64,000 bases of DNA from Erysipelotrichaceae bacterium (lineage in GTDB: Bacteria > Bacillota_I > Bacilli_A > RFN20 > CAG-826), in assembly GCA_015058945.1 (NCBI GenBank), contig SVBF01000014.1, positions 62,001-126,000 of the forward strand. Direction: 5' to 3'. Within the stretch, counting starts at the first letter, position 1. Each line of letters begins with the position of its first letter. Below, piece after piece: positions 42,221 to 52,428 of this stretch. Made by a program: the position numbers and the translations under genes. The notes beneath the pieces were generated by a model. That model had not been told where the DNA came from. It did not search any database and worked only from the letters and a program-made list of their open reading frames with translations.

Positions 42221-45200
42221 ATGCCATTAGAAGAGAATTTCATTCCCATGACCGACTATAAGGACCCCGAAGGCAAGCCTTATCCCGTCGGCGTGAACGG
42301 CCGTCTCGATTTCTCAAAAATCTCCGGCCGTCTCGACCTCCCTTATTTGGTCGAAATCCAGACGGAATCCTACAAGTGGTTCTTGGAAAAAGGCCTCGAC
42401 GAAGTCCTCCGCGAGTGCTTCCCGATCGCCAACTACAACAAGACCCTTTTCATCGATTACGTCTCCTGCCGTCTCGAAGAGCCCAAGCATAACCCGATGG
42501 AATGCAAGGCCGCGGACTTGAATTACTCCAGCAAACTCAAAGTCACGCTGCGCCTCCGCTTCAAAAACTCCGGCGAAATCAAGGAAGCCGAGGTTTTCAT
42601 GGGCGACCTTCCCAGAATGACCGAATCCGGCACCTTCATCATCAACGGCGCCGAGCGCGTCATCGTCTCGCAGATCGTCCGTTCCCCGGGCGCCTATTTC
42701 AGCGAGTCCATCGACAAATCCGGCGTCCATGTCTATAACGCCGAGATGTTCCCCAATCGCGGCACTTGGTTGGAGTTCGAAACCGATGCCAAGAACGCCC
42801 TTTACTGCCGTATCGACCGCCAGCCCCGCAAGATGCCGGCGACCATCCTCCTCAAAGCCTTAGGCCTTGAGACCGAGAAAGTCCTCTTCGATCTCTTCGG
42901 TGAAACCGAAGCGATGAAGAACACCCTCGCCAAAGACGGCGTCCCCAACGGCCGCGCCGCCCTTTACGACATCTTCGGCCGCCTCAAACCCGGCGAGCCC
43001 CGCACCGACGACGGCACCGTCGACTTCCTCGTCCAGAAGTTCTTCGACGAGAAGCGTTACGACCTCGGTAGGGCAGGGCGCTTCAAATACCTCCAGAAGC
43101 TCGGCATCTATAACCGCTTGACCGGCCGCGTCCTCGCGGAGAACCTCATCTCCGCCGACGGCGAGATCCGCTTCCCGAAGGGAACCACCCTCACCCACGA
43201 GGACGTCCAAGCCCTCCGCGACGAGGAATTCTTCGAGTCCGGCGCCCACGCCAAGACCCTCAAGGTCAACAAGGCCATCGACGATCACGGCACCGTCAAC
43301 ATCGTCAAAGTCTATGCCCATGACAAGACCTCCGAACCGGTCGTCAACATCATCGGCACCGACCTCAACTGCATGTTGGACCGCGTCACCATCTCCGACA
43401 TGGTCGCCTTCTTCTCGTATTTCCTCAACGTGATGGATGGCATCGGCAGCACCGACGACATCGACCATCTCGGCAACCGCCGCGTTCGCTGCGTCGGCGA
43501 ATTGCTCCAGGGTCAGTTCCGCGCCGGCCTCACCAAGATGAGCAAGACCGTCCAGCAGAAGATGTCCATCTCCGACATGGAGTCGGTCACCCCGCAATCC
43601 CTCATCAACATCCGTCCGTTAACCTCCTCCATCCGCGAATTCTTTGCTGTAAGCAAACTTTCGCAGTACATGGACCAGGTCAACCCCCTCGCCGAACTCA
43701 CCCATAAGCGCCGCATCTCCGCGTTAGGCCCCGGTGGTCTCACCCGTGATCGCGCCTCCATGGAAGTCCGCGACGTCCACTATACCCATTACGGCCGCAT
43801 CTGCCCGATCGAATCCCCCGAAGGTCAGAACATCGGCTTGATCAACAACCTCTGCACCTACGCCAAGCTCTCCAAGTACGGCTTCATCATGACCCCGTAT
43901 CGCTTGGTCTATCACGTCGCCGGCAAGACCTACGTCTCCCAAACCAAGACCGAATACCTTTCCGCCGATGAGGAGCGCGGCCATTACATCGCCGAGGCCA
44001 ACATCAAACTCGCCGACCCGATCAAATTCGTCACCGTCGACCCCAACGCCGACCCCGAAGAGACCGTCTCCGAGCTCCTCGATGAAGAAATCGTCACCCG
44101 TCACGACGACGACAACGTCATGGTCCTCCGTGACCTTGTCGACTATGTCGACGTCTCGCCGAAGCAGGTCATCTCGATCGCCGCGGCTTGCATTCCCTTC
44201 CTCGCCCATGACGACGCGACCCGTGCCTTGATGGGCGCGAACATGCAGCGTCAGGCCTTGCCCTTGCTTCGTCCCTCGATCCCCTATGTCGGAACCGGTA
44301 TGGAGCAGCTCATCGCCCGCGACTCCGGACTTGCGGTCATCGCCACCAAAGACGGCGTCGTCAAGTCCGTCGACTCCTCGACCATCGTCGTCAAGGAAGC
44401 GAAGGAAAACCACACCTATAAGCTCGTGAAGTTCGATCGTTCGAACCAGGGCAGCTGCATCAACCAGACCCCGATCGTCCACGCCGGTGACAAGATCGTC
44501 GCCGGACAGATCATCGCCGACGGCCCCGCCATGAAGAATGGCGAATTGGCCTTAGGCCAAAACATCCTCATCGCCTACATGACCTGGAACGGCTACAACT
44601 ACGAAGACGCCGTCGTCATGAGCGAAAGGATGGTCAAGGACGACGTCTTCACCTCCATCCACATCGAGCGCCACACCTGCGAATGCCGCGAGACCAAGCT
44701 CGGCCCCGAGGAGATCACCAGGGATATCCCCAACGTCTCCGAAGAAGCCAAGGCTTTCCTCGATGAGAACGGCATCATCGTCCCCGGCGCCGAGGTCAAG
44801 GAAGGCGACATCCTCGTCGGTAAGGTCACCCCGAAGGGACAGACCGAGCCCACGCCGGAAGAGAAGCTCCTCATGGCCATCTTCGCCGAGAAGACCAAGG
44901 AAGGCAAAGACGCCTCCCTCCGCGTCCCCCACGGCGGCGGCGGCATCGTCCATGCGGTCAAGATCTTCTCCCGCAAGAACAAAGACCAGCTCCCCACCGG
45001 GGTCAGCATGGCCATCCACGTCTACATCGTCCAGAAGAGAAAGATCTCCGAGGGCGACAAAATGTCCGGCCGTCACGGCAACAAGGGCGTCATCTCCAAG
45101 ATCCTTCCGGTCGAGGATATGCCCTTCCTCGCCGATGGCACGCCGATCGACATCCTCCTCTCGCCGATGGGCGTTCCTTCCCGTATGAACATCGGTCAGA

Positions 45201-45937
45201 TCTTCGAGGTTCACCTCGGTCTCGCCTGCCGTAAACTCGGCATGAGGGTCGCCACCCCGGCCTTCGACGGCGTCTCCAACGAGGAAGTCCAGGAGATCAT
45301 GCAAAAAGCCGGCATCTCGCCGGATGGCAAGACCGTGCTTTACGATGGTCGCACCGGCGAACGTTACGCCGAGCGCATCGCCGTCGGCGTCCAGTACATG
45401 ATCAAACTCGTGCACATGGTCGACGACAAGCTCCACGCCCGCGCCACCGGACCCTATGCCCTCATCACCCAGCAGCCTTTGGGCGGCAAAGCCCAAAACG
45501 GCGGCCAGCGCTTCGGCGAAATGGAAGTCTGGGCCCTCGAGGCTTACGGCGCCGCCCACGCGTTGCAGGAAATGCTCACCATCAAGTCCGACGACCGCGT
45601 CGGCCGTAGGAAAGCCTACGAAGCCATCATCAAAGGCAACCCGATCCCGCGTCCTGGCATGCCCGAAGCCTTCAAGGTCTTCCTTAAGGAACTCAAGGGC
45701 TTAGGCCTCAACGCGCGGCTCTACGACAATGAAGACAACGTCATCGACATGGACGAATTGGCCCGCACCTCGCTCATCGAGGAGCGCAAGACCAACTCGG
45801 CCATCCGTTCCGCGATGTCCCCGAAGGAAGAGGAATCCGATTCGCTCGACATCGCGCCGGTTGACGAAGCCACCGCGGTCGAGGAGGAGGGTCTCTCCAT
45901 CCGTGCCACCGGATCGCTCAGTGGCGAGGCCGAATAA
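42221..45937 (+). CDS. rpoB: RNA polymerase beta subunit
   Basis: 1238 residues. All core regions are present, including the rifampicin-binding region (SKLSQYMDQVNPLAELTHKR then RISALGPGGLTRDR) with Asp, His and Ser at the usual sensitive positions, GDKMSGRHGNKGVISKI and the C-terminal QPLGGKAQNGGQRFGEMEVW. The C-terminal 60 residues are acidic and specific to the lineage. AAGGAG before the ATG; rpoC follows by 19 bases. Confidence 0.98.
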   Translation: MPLEENFIPMTDYKDPEGKPYPVGVNGRLDFSKISGRLDLPYLVEIQTESYKWFLEKGLDEVLRECFPIANYNKTLFIDYVSCRLEEPKHNPMECKAADLNYSSKLKVTLRLRFKNSGEIKEAEVFMGDLPRMTESGTFIINGAERVIVSQIVRSPGAYFSESIDKSGVHVYNAEMFPNRGTWLEFETDAKNALYCRIDRQPRKMPATILLKALGLETEKVLFDLFGETEAMKNTLAKDGVPNGRAALYDIFGRLKPGEPRTDDGTVDFLVQKFFDEKRYDLGRAGRFKYLQKLGIYNRLTGRVLAENLISADGEIRFPKGTTLTHEDVQALRDEEFFESGAHAKTLKVNKAIDDHGTVNIVKVYAHDKTSEPVVNIIGTDLNCMLDRVTISDMVAFFSYFLNVMDGIGSTDDIDHLGNRRVRCVGELLQGQFRAGLTKMSKTVQQKMSISDMESVTPQSLINIRPLTSSIREFFAVSKLSQYMDQVNPLAELTHKRRISALGPGGLTRDRASMEVRDVHYTHYGRICPIESPEGQNIGLINNLCTYAKLSKYGFIMTPYRLVYHVAGKTYVSQTKTEYLSADEERGHYIAEANIKLADPIKFVTVDPNADPEETVSELLDEEIVTRHDDDNVMVLRDLVDYVDVSPKQVISIAAACIPFLAHDDATRALMGANMQRQALPLLRPSIPYVGTGMEQLIARDSGLAVIATKDGVVKSVDSSTIVVKEAKENHTYKLVKFDRSNQGSCINQTPIVHAGDKIVAGQIIADGPAMKNGELALGQNILIAYMTWNGYNYEDAVVMSERMVKDDVFTSIHIERHTCECRETKLGPEEITRDIPNVSEEAKAFLDENGIIVPGAEVKEGDILVGKVTPKGQTEPTPEEKLLMAIFAEKTKEGKDASLRVPHGGGGIVHAVKIFSRKNKDQLPTGVSMAIHVYIVQKRKISEGDKMSGRHGNKGVISKILPVEDMPFLADGTPIDILLSPMGVPSRMNIGQIFEVHLGLACRKLGMRVATPAFDGVSNEEVQEIMQKAGISPDGKTVLYDGRTGERYAERIAVGVQYMIKLVHMVDDKLHARATGPYALITQQPLGGKAQNGGQRFGEMEVWALEAYGAAHALQEMLTIKSDDRVGRRKAYEAIIKGNPIPRPGMPEAFKVFLKELKGLGLNARLYDNEDNVIDMDELARTSLIEERKTNSAIRSAMSPKEEESDSLDIAPVDEATAVEEEGLSIRATGSLSGEAE

Positions 45938-45956
45938 TCGAAGGAGGTAAACGAAC

Positions 45957-48900
45957 ATGTCTGAACACAACGAATTCGATTCCCGCAACGACTTCCCCGC
46001 GAAGAAGCGCGAGAACAAAACCTTCGACGTCAATAACCTCGCCGCCGTCCAGGTCGGTCTGGCCTCCCCGGAGGACATCCGTTCCTGGTCCCATGGCGAA
46101 GTCACCTGCGCCGAGACCATCAACTATCGCAGCCAGAAACCCGAAATGGGCGGCCTCTTCTGCGAGAAGATCTTCGGTCCCAGCAAGGACTACGAATGCC
46201 ACTGCGGCAAATACAAGAAGATCCGTTACCAGGGCATCAAGTGCGAGAAGTGCGGCGTCGAGGTCATCTCGAAAGAGTGGCGTCGCGAGCGCATGGGCCA
46301 CATCGAGCTCGTCTCGCCTTGCTCCCACATCTGGTACCTCAAATCCATTCCTTCCCGCATGTCCCTCGTCTTGGACATCCCCCCGAAGGAACTCGAGGAC
46401 GTCATCTATTTCGCCGGCCACCTCGTCTTGAACCCCGGCACCTCCAACGTCCTCAAATACAAGGACTTCATCAACGAGTCCATCGGCCGTAAGCTCTTCG
46501 TCGACGTCATCAACGACTTCCGTCCTCAGATCGAGGAAGGCACCGCCGACGCGATGAAGGCCGACGCCCTCGTCGAGCGCCTCAATAACCCGGTCGAAGC
46601 CTACGACTTCTTCACCGTCTCCGCCTTCGTCAAGAAATACACCGGCGCCGAATTCGGCGAAGGTGCCGACGCCGTCAAGCGTCTTCTCCACGAAGTGGAC
46701 CTCGACGCGGAATTCGCGGACATCTCCGAGAAGCTCCGCACCGCGACCTCCCAGCGCCGCATCAAACTCGCCAAGCGCTTGGAAGTCATCTCCGCCTTCC
46801 GCGATTCCAAGCAGAAGCCGGAGTGGATGGTCCTCGACGTCATCCCCGTCATCCCACCCGATCTCCGTCCGATGCTTCAGCTCGACGGCGGACGTCTCGC
46901 CGCGAGCGACCTCAACGACCTCTATCGCCGCGTCATCTCGCGTAACAAGCGTCTCCGTCGCCTCATCGACATGTCCGCGCCGTACGTCATCCTCATGAAC
47001 GAGAAGCGTATGTTGCAGGAAGCCGTCGACGCCCTCATCGACAACGGCCGCCGCTCCAAACCGGTCACCGGCCCGAGCGGTCGTCCCCTCAAGTGCCTCT
47101 CTTCTGGCCTCAAGGGCAAGCAAGGCCGTTTCCGTCAGAACTTACTCGGTAAGCGCGTCGACTACTCCGGTCGTTCCGTCATCGCGGTCGGACCGGACCT
47201 CAAGATGTACCAGTGCGGCCTTCCGCGCGAAATGGCGGTGCAGTTGCTCCGTCCCTTCATCGCGGCCTTGCTCATCCAGCGCAAGCTCGTGAGCGCCCAC
47301 CGCGCCGCGGACCGTCTCATCGACCGTTATGACCCCGTCGTCTTCGATATCGTCGAAGAGATCATCGGTCAGCACCCGGTCTTCCTCAACCGCGCCCCGA
47401 CCCTCCACCGTCTCTCGATCCAGGCCTTCCAGCCGAAGCTCGTCGACGGCCGCGCCATCCGTCTCCACCCGCTCGTCTGCACCGGCTTCAATGCCGACTT
47501 CGACGGCGACCAGATGGCCGTTCACGTCCCTCTTTCCAAAGCCGCCCAGCAGGAGGCCATCGACCTCATGCTCGCGTCCAACAACATCCTTGGTCCTAAG
47601 GATGGCAAAGCCATCGTCATTCCGTCTCAGGACATGATCCTCGGCAACTACCACCTCACCACCGAGGAGAGCCGCGCCGACTTCGCCGACCGCGCCAAGA
47701 CGCTTCGCTCCCTCGCGGAGATCGAGCGTTCCACCGGCGTCGCCTCCGACGAATACGCCGCGCTCATCCAGATGGCCGACGCCAACGTCGGCTATGGCGA
47801 GAAAGAAGGCAAGGTGTTCCATAGCACCGACGAGGTCCGCATGGCTTACGTCACCCGCGCCCTCTCCCTCCATTCCCGCATCGCCTTGCCCGCCTCGGCG
47901 ATCCATAAGGACATCGGCACCGGCCGTCCGGCCTCTTCCGAGGGCAAATACCTCATCACCACCGTCGGTAAGGTCATCTTCAACGCGGTCTTCCCCGACG
48001 ATTTCCCCTACGTCAACGATGGGGCCCCGGCCTCCACGACCGACCTCTCCTTCATGGAGCCGTGGTTCGTGAGCCCCGCCGAGGTCAACGCCGCCATCAA
48101 GTTCGACGAGAAGAAATTCTCTTCCCCGCTCGCCCAATACATCGCCGGCCTTCCTTTGAAGGGAGCCGTCGGTAAGAAGCAGCTCGGACCTCTCGTCGAC
48201 ATGGTCTTCGCCAAATACGGCACCTCGAAGACCTCCGCCGTCCTCGACAAGATCAAGGATCAGGGCTTCCGCTTCTCCATGATCTCCTCCGTCACCGTCG
48301 CCATCAGCGACATCCACGACGTCGAGGGCAAGTACGAGCTCGTCCGCGAAGGCAACGAGAAGGTCGAGACCATCGAGAACTTCTTCAAGAAGGGCTACCT
48401 CACCAAAGAGGAGCGCCACAAGAAGATCGAGGACATCTGGACCGACATCACCAAGCGCGTCGCCGATCTCGTCAAGAAGGCCATGGCCGAAGACAAGCGC
48501 AACCCGCTCGTCATCATGGCCGACTCCGGCTCCCGTGGCTCGGTCGACAACTTCAAGCAGCTCATCGGTATGAAAGGCCTCGTCGCCAACCCGAAGAACG
48601 AGACCATCGAACTCCCGATCGTCTCCTCCTACCACGAAGGTATGAAGGTCAGCGAGTTCTTCATCAACACCCACGGCGCCCGTAAGGGTTCCGCCGATAC
48701 CGCCCTTAAGACCGCCGACTCTGGCTATCTCACCCGCCGTCTCGTCGACGTCTCCCAAGACGTCATCGTCCGCGAGGACGACTGCCACTGCGACCACGGT
48801 TTCAAGGTGCGCGAAATCCGCAACACCGCCCGTGATTCCGTCATCCGTACCCTCGCCGACCGCATCGACGGCCGCTTCGCGATGCACGACATCGTGAACC

Positions 48901-49979
48901 CCGAGACCGGCGAAATCATCGTCAAGGGCAACGAGATGATCGACATGAAGCAGGCCAAGGCCATCGAGGCCTGCGGCATCAAGGAAGTCGAGATCCGCTC
49001 CGTCTTCACCTGCCAGACCCGCAACGGCGTCTGCCGTCACTGCTATGGCCGTAACATGGCCACCGGCAAACTCGTCGCCTTAGGCGAGGCCGTCGGCATC
49101 ATGGCGGCCCAGTCCATCGGCGAACCTGGTACCCAGCTCACCATGCGCGTCTTCCACCAAGGCGGTATGGCCGGCGGCGACATCACTTCCGGTCTTCCCC
49201 GCGTCCAGGAGCTCGTCGAGGCCCGTAACCCGGCCGGCGAAGCCCTCATCTCCGAAATCTCCGGCGAAGTCGTCTCCATCACCCCGCAGGGCAACCGCTC
49301 TGAGGTCGTGGTCCGTAACGACCTCGAGGAGAAGACCTACCTCACCCCCTTCGGCGCCCATCTCCGCGTCAAGGTCGGCAGCAAGGTCGAAAACGGCGGC
49401 AAGATCACCGAAGGCGCCATCAACCCGAAGAAACTCCTCGAAGTGGCCGACGTCGAGAAACTCGAAGTCTACATGATCAAGGAAATCCAGAAGGTCTATA
49501 ACGCCCAGGGTATCGGCATCTCCGACAAGCACCTCGAGATCATCATCCGTCAGATGCTCCGCAAGGTCGTCATCATCGACGGCGGCGACACGAACATGCT
49601 CCCGGGCACCCGCGTCTCCCTCGACCGCTTCACCGCGGAAAACAGGGTCGCGTTGCTCTATGGCCATCGTCCGGCCGTCGCGCAGCCCCTCGTCCTTGGC
49701 ATCACCAAGGCGGCCCTCGAGACCGACTCCTTCCTCTCCGCGGCCTCCTTCCAGGAGACCACCCGCGTCCTCACCGACGCCGCCATCAAGGCGAAGAGGG
49801 ACGACCTCCACGGCCTCAAGGAGAACGTTATCACCGGTAAGCTCATCCCCGCCGGAACCGGACTCCGTTCCGCTGCCGAAGAGGAAGAGGCCCTCGCCGA
49901 CTTCGACGTCCTCTCCTCGATGAAGATCGTCAAGTCGCAATACATCGAGAAGCACGACCGTCCCGATCAAGAGGACTAA
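45957..49979 (+). CDS. rpoC: RNA polymerase beta' subunit
   Basis: 1340 residues. N-terminal zinc site (CHCGKYKKIRYQGIKCEKCG), the catalytic NADFDGDQMAVHVPLS near residue 511 with three Asp for Mg, trigger loop region (GPKDGKAIVIPSQDMILGNY is bridge side; later MRVFHQGGMAGGDITSGLPR) and a second zinc site. An extra N-terminal 25 residues precede FDVNNLAAVQVGLASPEDIR. GGAGG before the ATG. Confidence 0.98.
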   Translation: MSEHNEFDSRNDFPAKKRENKTFDVNNLAAVQVGLASPEDIRSWSHGEVTCAETINYRSQKPEMGGLFCEKIFGPSKDYECHCGKYKKIRYQGIKCEKCGVEVISKEWRRERMGHIELVSPCSHIWYLKSIPSRMSLVLDIPPKELEDVIYFAGHLVLNPGTSNVLKYKDFINESIGRKLFVDVINDFRPQIEEGTADAMKADALVERLNNPVEAYDFFTVSAFVKKYTGAEFGEGADAVKRLLHEVDLDAEFADISEKLRTATSQRRIKLAKRLEVISAFRDSKQKPEWMVLDVIPVIPPDLRPMLQLDGGRLAASDLNDLYRRVISRNKRLRRLIDMSAPYVILMNEKRMLQEAVDALIDNGRRSKPVTGPSGRPLKCLSSGLKGKQGRFRQNLLGKRVDYSGRSVIAVGPDLKMYQCGLPREMAVQLLRPFIAALLIQRKLVSAHRAADRLIDRYDPVVFDIVEEIIGQHPVFLNRAPTLHRLSIQAFQPKLVDGRAIRLHPLVCTGFNADFDGDQMAVHVPLSKAAQQEAIDLMLASNNILGPKDGKAIVIPSQDMILGNYHLTTEESRADFADRAKTLRSLAEIERSTGVASDEYAALIQMADANVGYGEKEGKVFHSTDEVRMAYVTRALSLHSRIALPASAIHKDIGTGRPASSEGKYLITTVGKVIFNAVFPDDFPYVNDGAPASTTDLSFMEPWFVSPAEVNAAIKFDEKKFSSPLAQYIAGLPLKGAVGKKQLGPLVDMVFAKYGTSKTSAVLDKIKDQGFRFSMISSVTVAISDIHDVEGKYELVREGNEKVETIENFFKKGYLTKEERHKKIEDIWTDITKRVADLVKKAMAEDKRNPLVIMADSGSRGSVDNFKQLIGMKGLVANPKNETIELPIVSSYHEGMKVSEFFINTHGARKGSADTALKTADSGYLTRRLVDVSQDVIVREDDCHCDHGFKVREIRNTARDSVIRTLADRIDGRFAMHDIVNPETGEIIVKGNEMIDMKQAKAIEACGIKEVEIRSVFTCQTRNGVCRHCYGRNMATGKLVALGEAVGIMAAQSIGEPGTQLTMRVFHQGGMAGGDITSGLPRVQELVEARNPAGEALISEISGEVVSITPQGNRSEVVVRNDLEEKTYLTPFGAHLRVKVGSKVENGGKITEGAINPKKLLEVADVEKLEVYMIKEIQKVYNAQGIGISDKHLEIIIRQMLRKVVIIDGGDTNMLPGTRVSLDRFTAENRVALLYGHRPAVAQPLVLGITKAALETDSFLSAASFQETTRVLTDAAIKAKRDDLHGLKENVITGKLIPAGTGLRSAAEEEEALADFDVLSSMKIVKSQYIEKHDRPDQED

Positions 49980-49996
49980 ACCCACATCCTGAATCG

Positions 49997-50024
49997 GCCC
50001 ATCGCGATAGCGGTGGGCTTTTTC
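49997..50024 (+). terminator. terminator of rpoBC
   Basis: GCCCATCG / CGGTGGGC, eight pairs with one wobble, loop CGATAG, then TTTTTC. Confidence 0.9.
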
Positions 50025-50036
50025 TAACGAAAACAA

Positions 50037-50065
50037 TTCAAATGGACGCGATTGGCCAGTATATT
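50037..50065 (+). promoter_or_regulatory. promoter of the acetyltransferase-protease operon
   Basis: TTCAAA (50037-50042), 17-base spacer, TATATT (50060-50065), start site near 50072, only about five bases before the ATG at 50077. Nearly leaderless. Confidence 0.55.
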
Positions 50066-50076
50066 TAGTTGTTGAT

Positions 50077-50679
50077 ATGACTGAACTGGAAAAGATGGTT
50101 AAAGGCCTAGGCTATAACGGCTTGGTGCCCGAGTTGCAGGAGCTGCAGCTCAAGCAGATGCTTTTGCTCGAGAAATTCAACGCGACCTCCCTAGGCGACC
50201 CTAAGCGCGACGAGATCCTCCATGAATTGATTCCAGGGGCTTCGAAAACCGTCTATTTCCGTGGCCCTTTGTACGTCGATTACGGCTGCTTCATCACCAT
50301 CGGCGAACGGTTCTACGCGAACTTCAATTGCACCATCTTGGACTGCTGTCCCGTCACGATCGGGAACAACGTCCTCTTTGGGCCGAACGTCTCCTTGCTC
50401 ACCCCCGAGCATCCACTCGATTATCGCGACCGTTATCCCACCCCGGGCAGCGACTTTGAATTCGCCCGTCCGATCGTCATCGAGGACGACGTATGGCTCG
50501 GCGGCAACGTGGTGGTGCGCGGTGGCGTGAGGATCGGCAAAGGGTCCGTTATCGGCGCCGGAAGCGTCGTCACCAAAGATATCCCCGCGGGGGTCATCGC
50601 CTTCGGGAATCCCTGCAAGGTCTACCGCAAAATCGAAGAGAAGGACCGGGTCAAAAACCACCCGGAACTATGGGAATGA
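50077..50679 (+). CDS. sugar O-acetyltransferase (Maa/LacA type)
   Basis: 200 residues, left-handed beta-helix hexapeptide protein. DYGCFITIGERFYANFNCTI, LLTPEHPLDYRDRY and GSVIGAGSVVTKDIPAGVIA are those of maltose/galactoside acetyltransferases with the active-site His in the TPEHP loop. Acetylates sugars with acetyl-CoA; exact sugar unknown. Its stop overlaps the next start. Confidence 0.9.
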   Translation: MTELEKMVKGLGYNGLVPELQELQLKQMLLLEKFNATSLGDPKRDEILHELIPGASKTVYFRGPLYVDYGCFITIGERFYANFNCTILDCCPVTIGNNVLFGPNVSLLTPEHPLDYRDRYPTPGSDFEFARPIVIEDDVWLGGNVVVRGGVRIGKGSVIGAGSVVTKDIPAGVIAFGNPCKVYRKIEEKDRVKNHPELWE

Positions 50680-52226
50680 ACCGCAAAAGAAAGGGGTTTT
50701 ACGGGGCGACTATGCTTTTATGCGCGCTTTCGCTCTCCTCTTGCTCGCAGGGTTTGCGTTATGCGCCTTATGCGTATGCGCCCATAAATGAGACCGCCTT
50801 TGCGCGGGAAGAAAAGCAAGGCTATTACCGGCAGGGGGACTATGTCCCGTTTACCTCTTCGGACAAAGGCGAGTTCCCCGCGACGCTGCAAAGCGTCTAT
50901 TCCCATGGCTTCCGCCGCCACGTGCTCACCCCGGTGGGGGAGCGTCACCTCACCGTCATCCCGGTCGATTTCTCCGATTGCCCAGCGAGCGAGATCAAAG
51001 AGGATGCCCATGCCGCCTTATCCGAGGCTTTCTTCGGCGACGAAGCGGGCAACCAGTTCGTCTCCTTGGCCCAATATTACGACCAGTCCTCTTTCCATCG
51101 TTTGCAGGTGAAGGGGGAGGTCTGCCCCAAAGTGTTCCGCAGTTCGGAGACCTACGCGGCCTTGAAGGTGAAGAACAACGCGAGCCAGACCAAAGCCGCC
51201 TTGACGCGCATCTATAACGAGGCGATGGCCTGGTATAACGCTTTGCCCGAACGCACGGCCACCTTAAGTAGCGGCGACCCGATCTATTTCGTCTACCTCG
51301 CCCCGTATGCGGGGATGGACGAGACGGCCGCGTCGCGTTCCTCGATGATGTGGGCGTTCACGATCAACGACCCCGCGCCGATCTGCTGGAGCTCCTATTA
51401 CATGATGCATGCGCAGGGAGACGGCAAAGTCGACGCGCATACCTTCATCCACGAATTCGGCCACATGCTCGGCCTAAAGGATTATTACGACCCCAATTCC
51501 TATAGCGAGATCTCTTCCTGCAGCCCCATGGGCCGCATGGACATGATGGATTGCTCTTTGGGCGAGCATAACGCTTTCTCTAAGATGCTTTTGGGTTGGA
51601 ACCGCCCCTATGTCCCCGAGGGGGAATGCGTCGTCTCGCTTCGCCCCGCGACGGGAAACGGCGATTGCCTGCTTTTGCCGGTAGGGGAATATGCGGGTAG
51701 TCCCTTTGACGAATACCTCCTGCTCGAATATTATTCGCCGACCTACCTCAATAACGTCGACGCGTCTTTACGGTCGGAGCTTGGCATCGGACTCATGAAC
51801 CGCGCGGGAATCCGCGTCTATCACGTCGACGCGCGCCTCGGGCTATACGAAGACCGCGCGAAGTCGCCCGTATCGCCCTTTATCGACGGCACGTGGATCG
51901 GCACGCGTAGCCTCGATTTCTATCGCGACAATTCCGGCAGGGCGAGTGGGGGAGAGGCGAGCAATCCGAACGGCTTCCTCCTTCAAGGGCTTAATGTCCA
52001 TGGGGGCGCGCTTCCTTCCTATTACGTCGCCTCCGACCATGACGAGGACATCGTTTACGGCAACGCGACCGTGAAGCTGCGCCGCTGCCTGTTCCTCGAG
52101 GGGGAGGGGATCGATTCCTCCTTTAAGGGGTTAAGTTTCCATAAGGGAGAAGCGCCGCGGTTTGGCTTTAAGGTCGTTTCCTTAGGCGCGACCGAGGCCA
52201 AGATCGAGGTCAAGGCATTCCAATAA
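50676..52226 (+). CDS. secreted M6-like metalloprotease, lipoprotein
   Basis: 516 residues from the ATG overlapping the acetyltransferase stop (another ATG lies two codons earlier). Lipobox LSSC with Cys23. The zinc site HEFGHMLGLKDYYD (His259) is the HExxH...GxxD pattern of the M6 immune-inhibitor-A family, preceded by a domain with HLTVIPVDFSDCPASE typical of M6 propeptide regions. Likely anchored outside the cell and degrades host or dietary protein. Confidence 0.85.
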   Translation: MNRKRKGFYGATMLLCALSLSSCSQGLRYAPYAYAPINETAFAREEKQGYYRQGDYVPFTSSDKGEFPATLQSVYSHGFRRHVLTPVGERHLTVIPVDFSDCPASEIKEDAHAALSEAFFGDEAGNQFVSLAQYYDQSSFHRLQVKGEVCPKVFRSSETYAALKVKNNASQTKAALTRIYNEAMAWYNALPERTATLSSGDPIYFVYLAPYAGMDETAASRSSMMWAFTINDPAPICWSSYYMMHAQGDGKVDAHTFIHEFGHMLGLKDYYDPNSYSEISSCSPMGRMDMMDCSLGEHNAFSKMLLGWNRPYVPEGECVVSLRPATGNGDCLLLPVGEYAGSPFDEYLLLEYYSPTYLNNVDASLRSELGIGLMNRAGIRVYHVDARLGLYEDRAKSPVSPFIDGTWIGTRSLDFYRDNSGRASGGEASNPNGFLLQGLNVHGGALPSYYVASDHDEDIVYGNATVKLRRCLFLEGEGIDSSFKGLSFHKGEAPRFGFKVVSLGATEAKIEVKAFQ

Positions 52227-52261
52227 TATATGCTCGATCGCGCGTAAGCGTATTTGACGGC

Positions 52262-52334
52262 AAAAGTGGTGGGAATCCCGCAGATCCCGCCTCTTTTGTT
52301 CCCGAGGGTTGATACGCCCGGAACTGTGGTGACA
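52262..52334 (+). promoter_or_regulatory. two-hairpin leader motif, copy 1
   Basis: Hairpin 1: AAAAGTGGTGGG (52262-52273) with CCCGCCTCTTTT (52286-52297), one mismatch and one wobble. Hairpin 2: TTCCCGAGGGTTGATAC then GCCCGGAA (52299-52323), with GATAC in the loop, then CTGTGGTGA. The same layout and words recur in copy 2 just before rpsL. No good promoter was found directly upstream. A palindrome CTTACTATAGTAAG lies between the copies at 52345-52358. Confidence 0.5.
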
Positions 52335-52388
52335 CTTTACATCCCTTACTATAGTAAAAGGGAAAATGAAAAAGATTTTCAAAAGTGT

Positions 52389-52417
52389 TTGACATCGCTT
52401 TAGAGTCCGCGTATTGT
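52389..52417 (+). promoter_or_regulatory. promoter of the rpsL operon
   Basis: TTGACA (52389-52394), exactly 17 bases, TATTGT (52412-52417). Start site near 52424, so copy 2 of the hairpin motif begins almost at the mRNA 5' end. Confidence 0.8.
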
Positions 52418-52428
52418 CTTGCTCGGAC

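Noticed and set aside
45918..49040. Very long open frames on the minus strand opposite rpoC (401 and 632 codons) and similar ones opposite hydB, hydA, fusA and rpoB
   Set aside because: They are mirror frames of GC-rich genes with C-ending codons; composition is Asp/Val/Gly/Glu-rich and no family signature or ribosome binding site is present.
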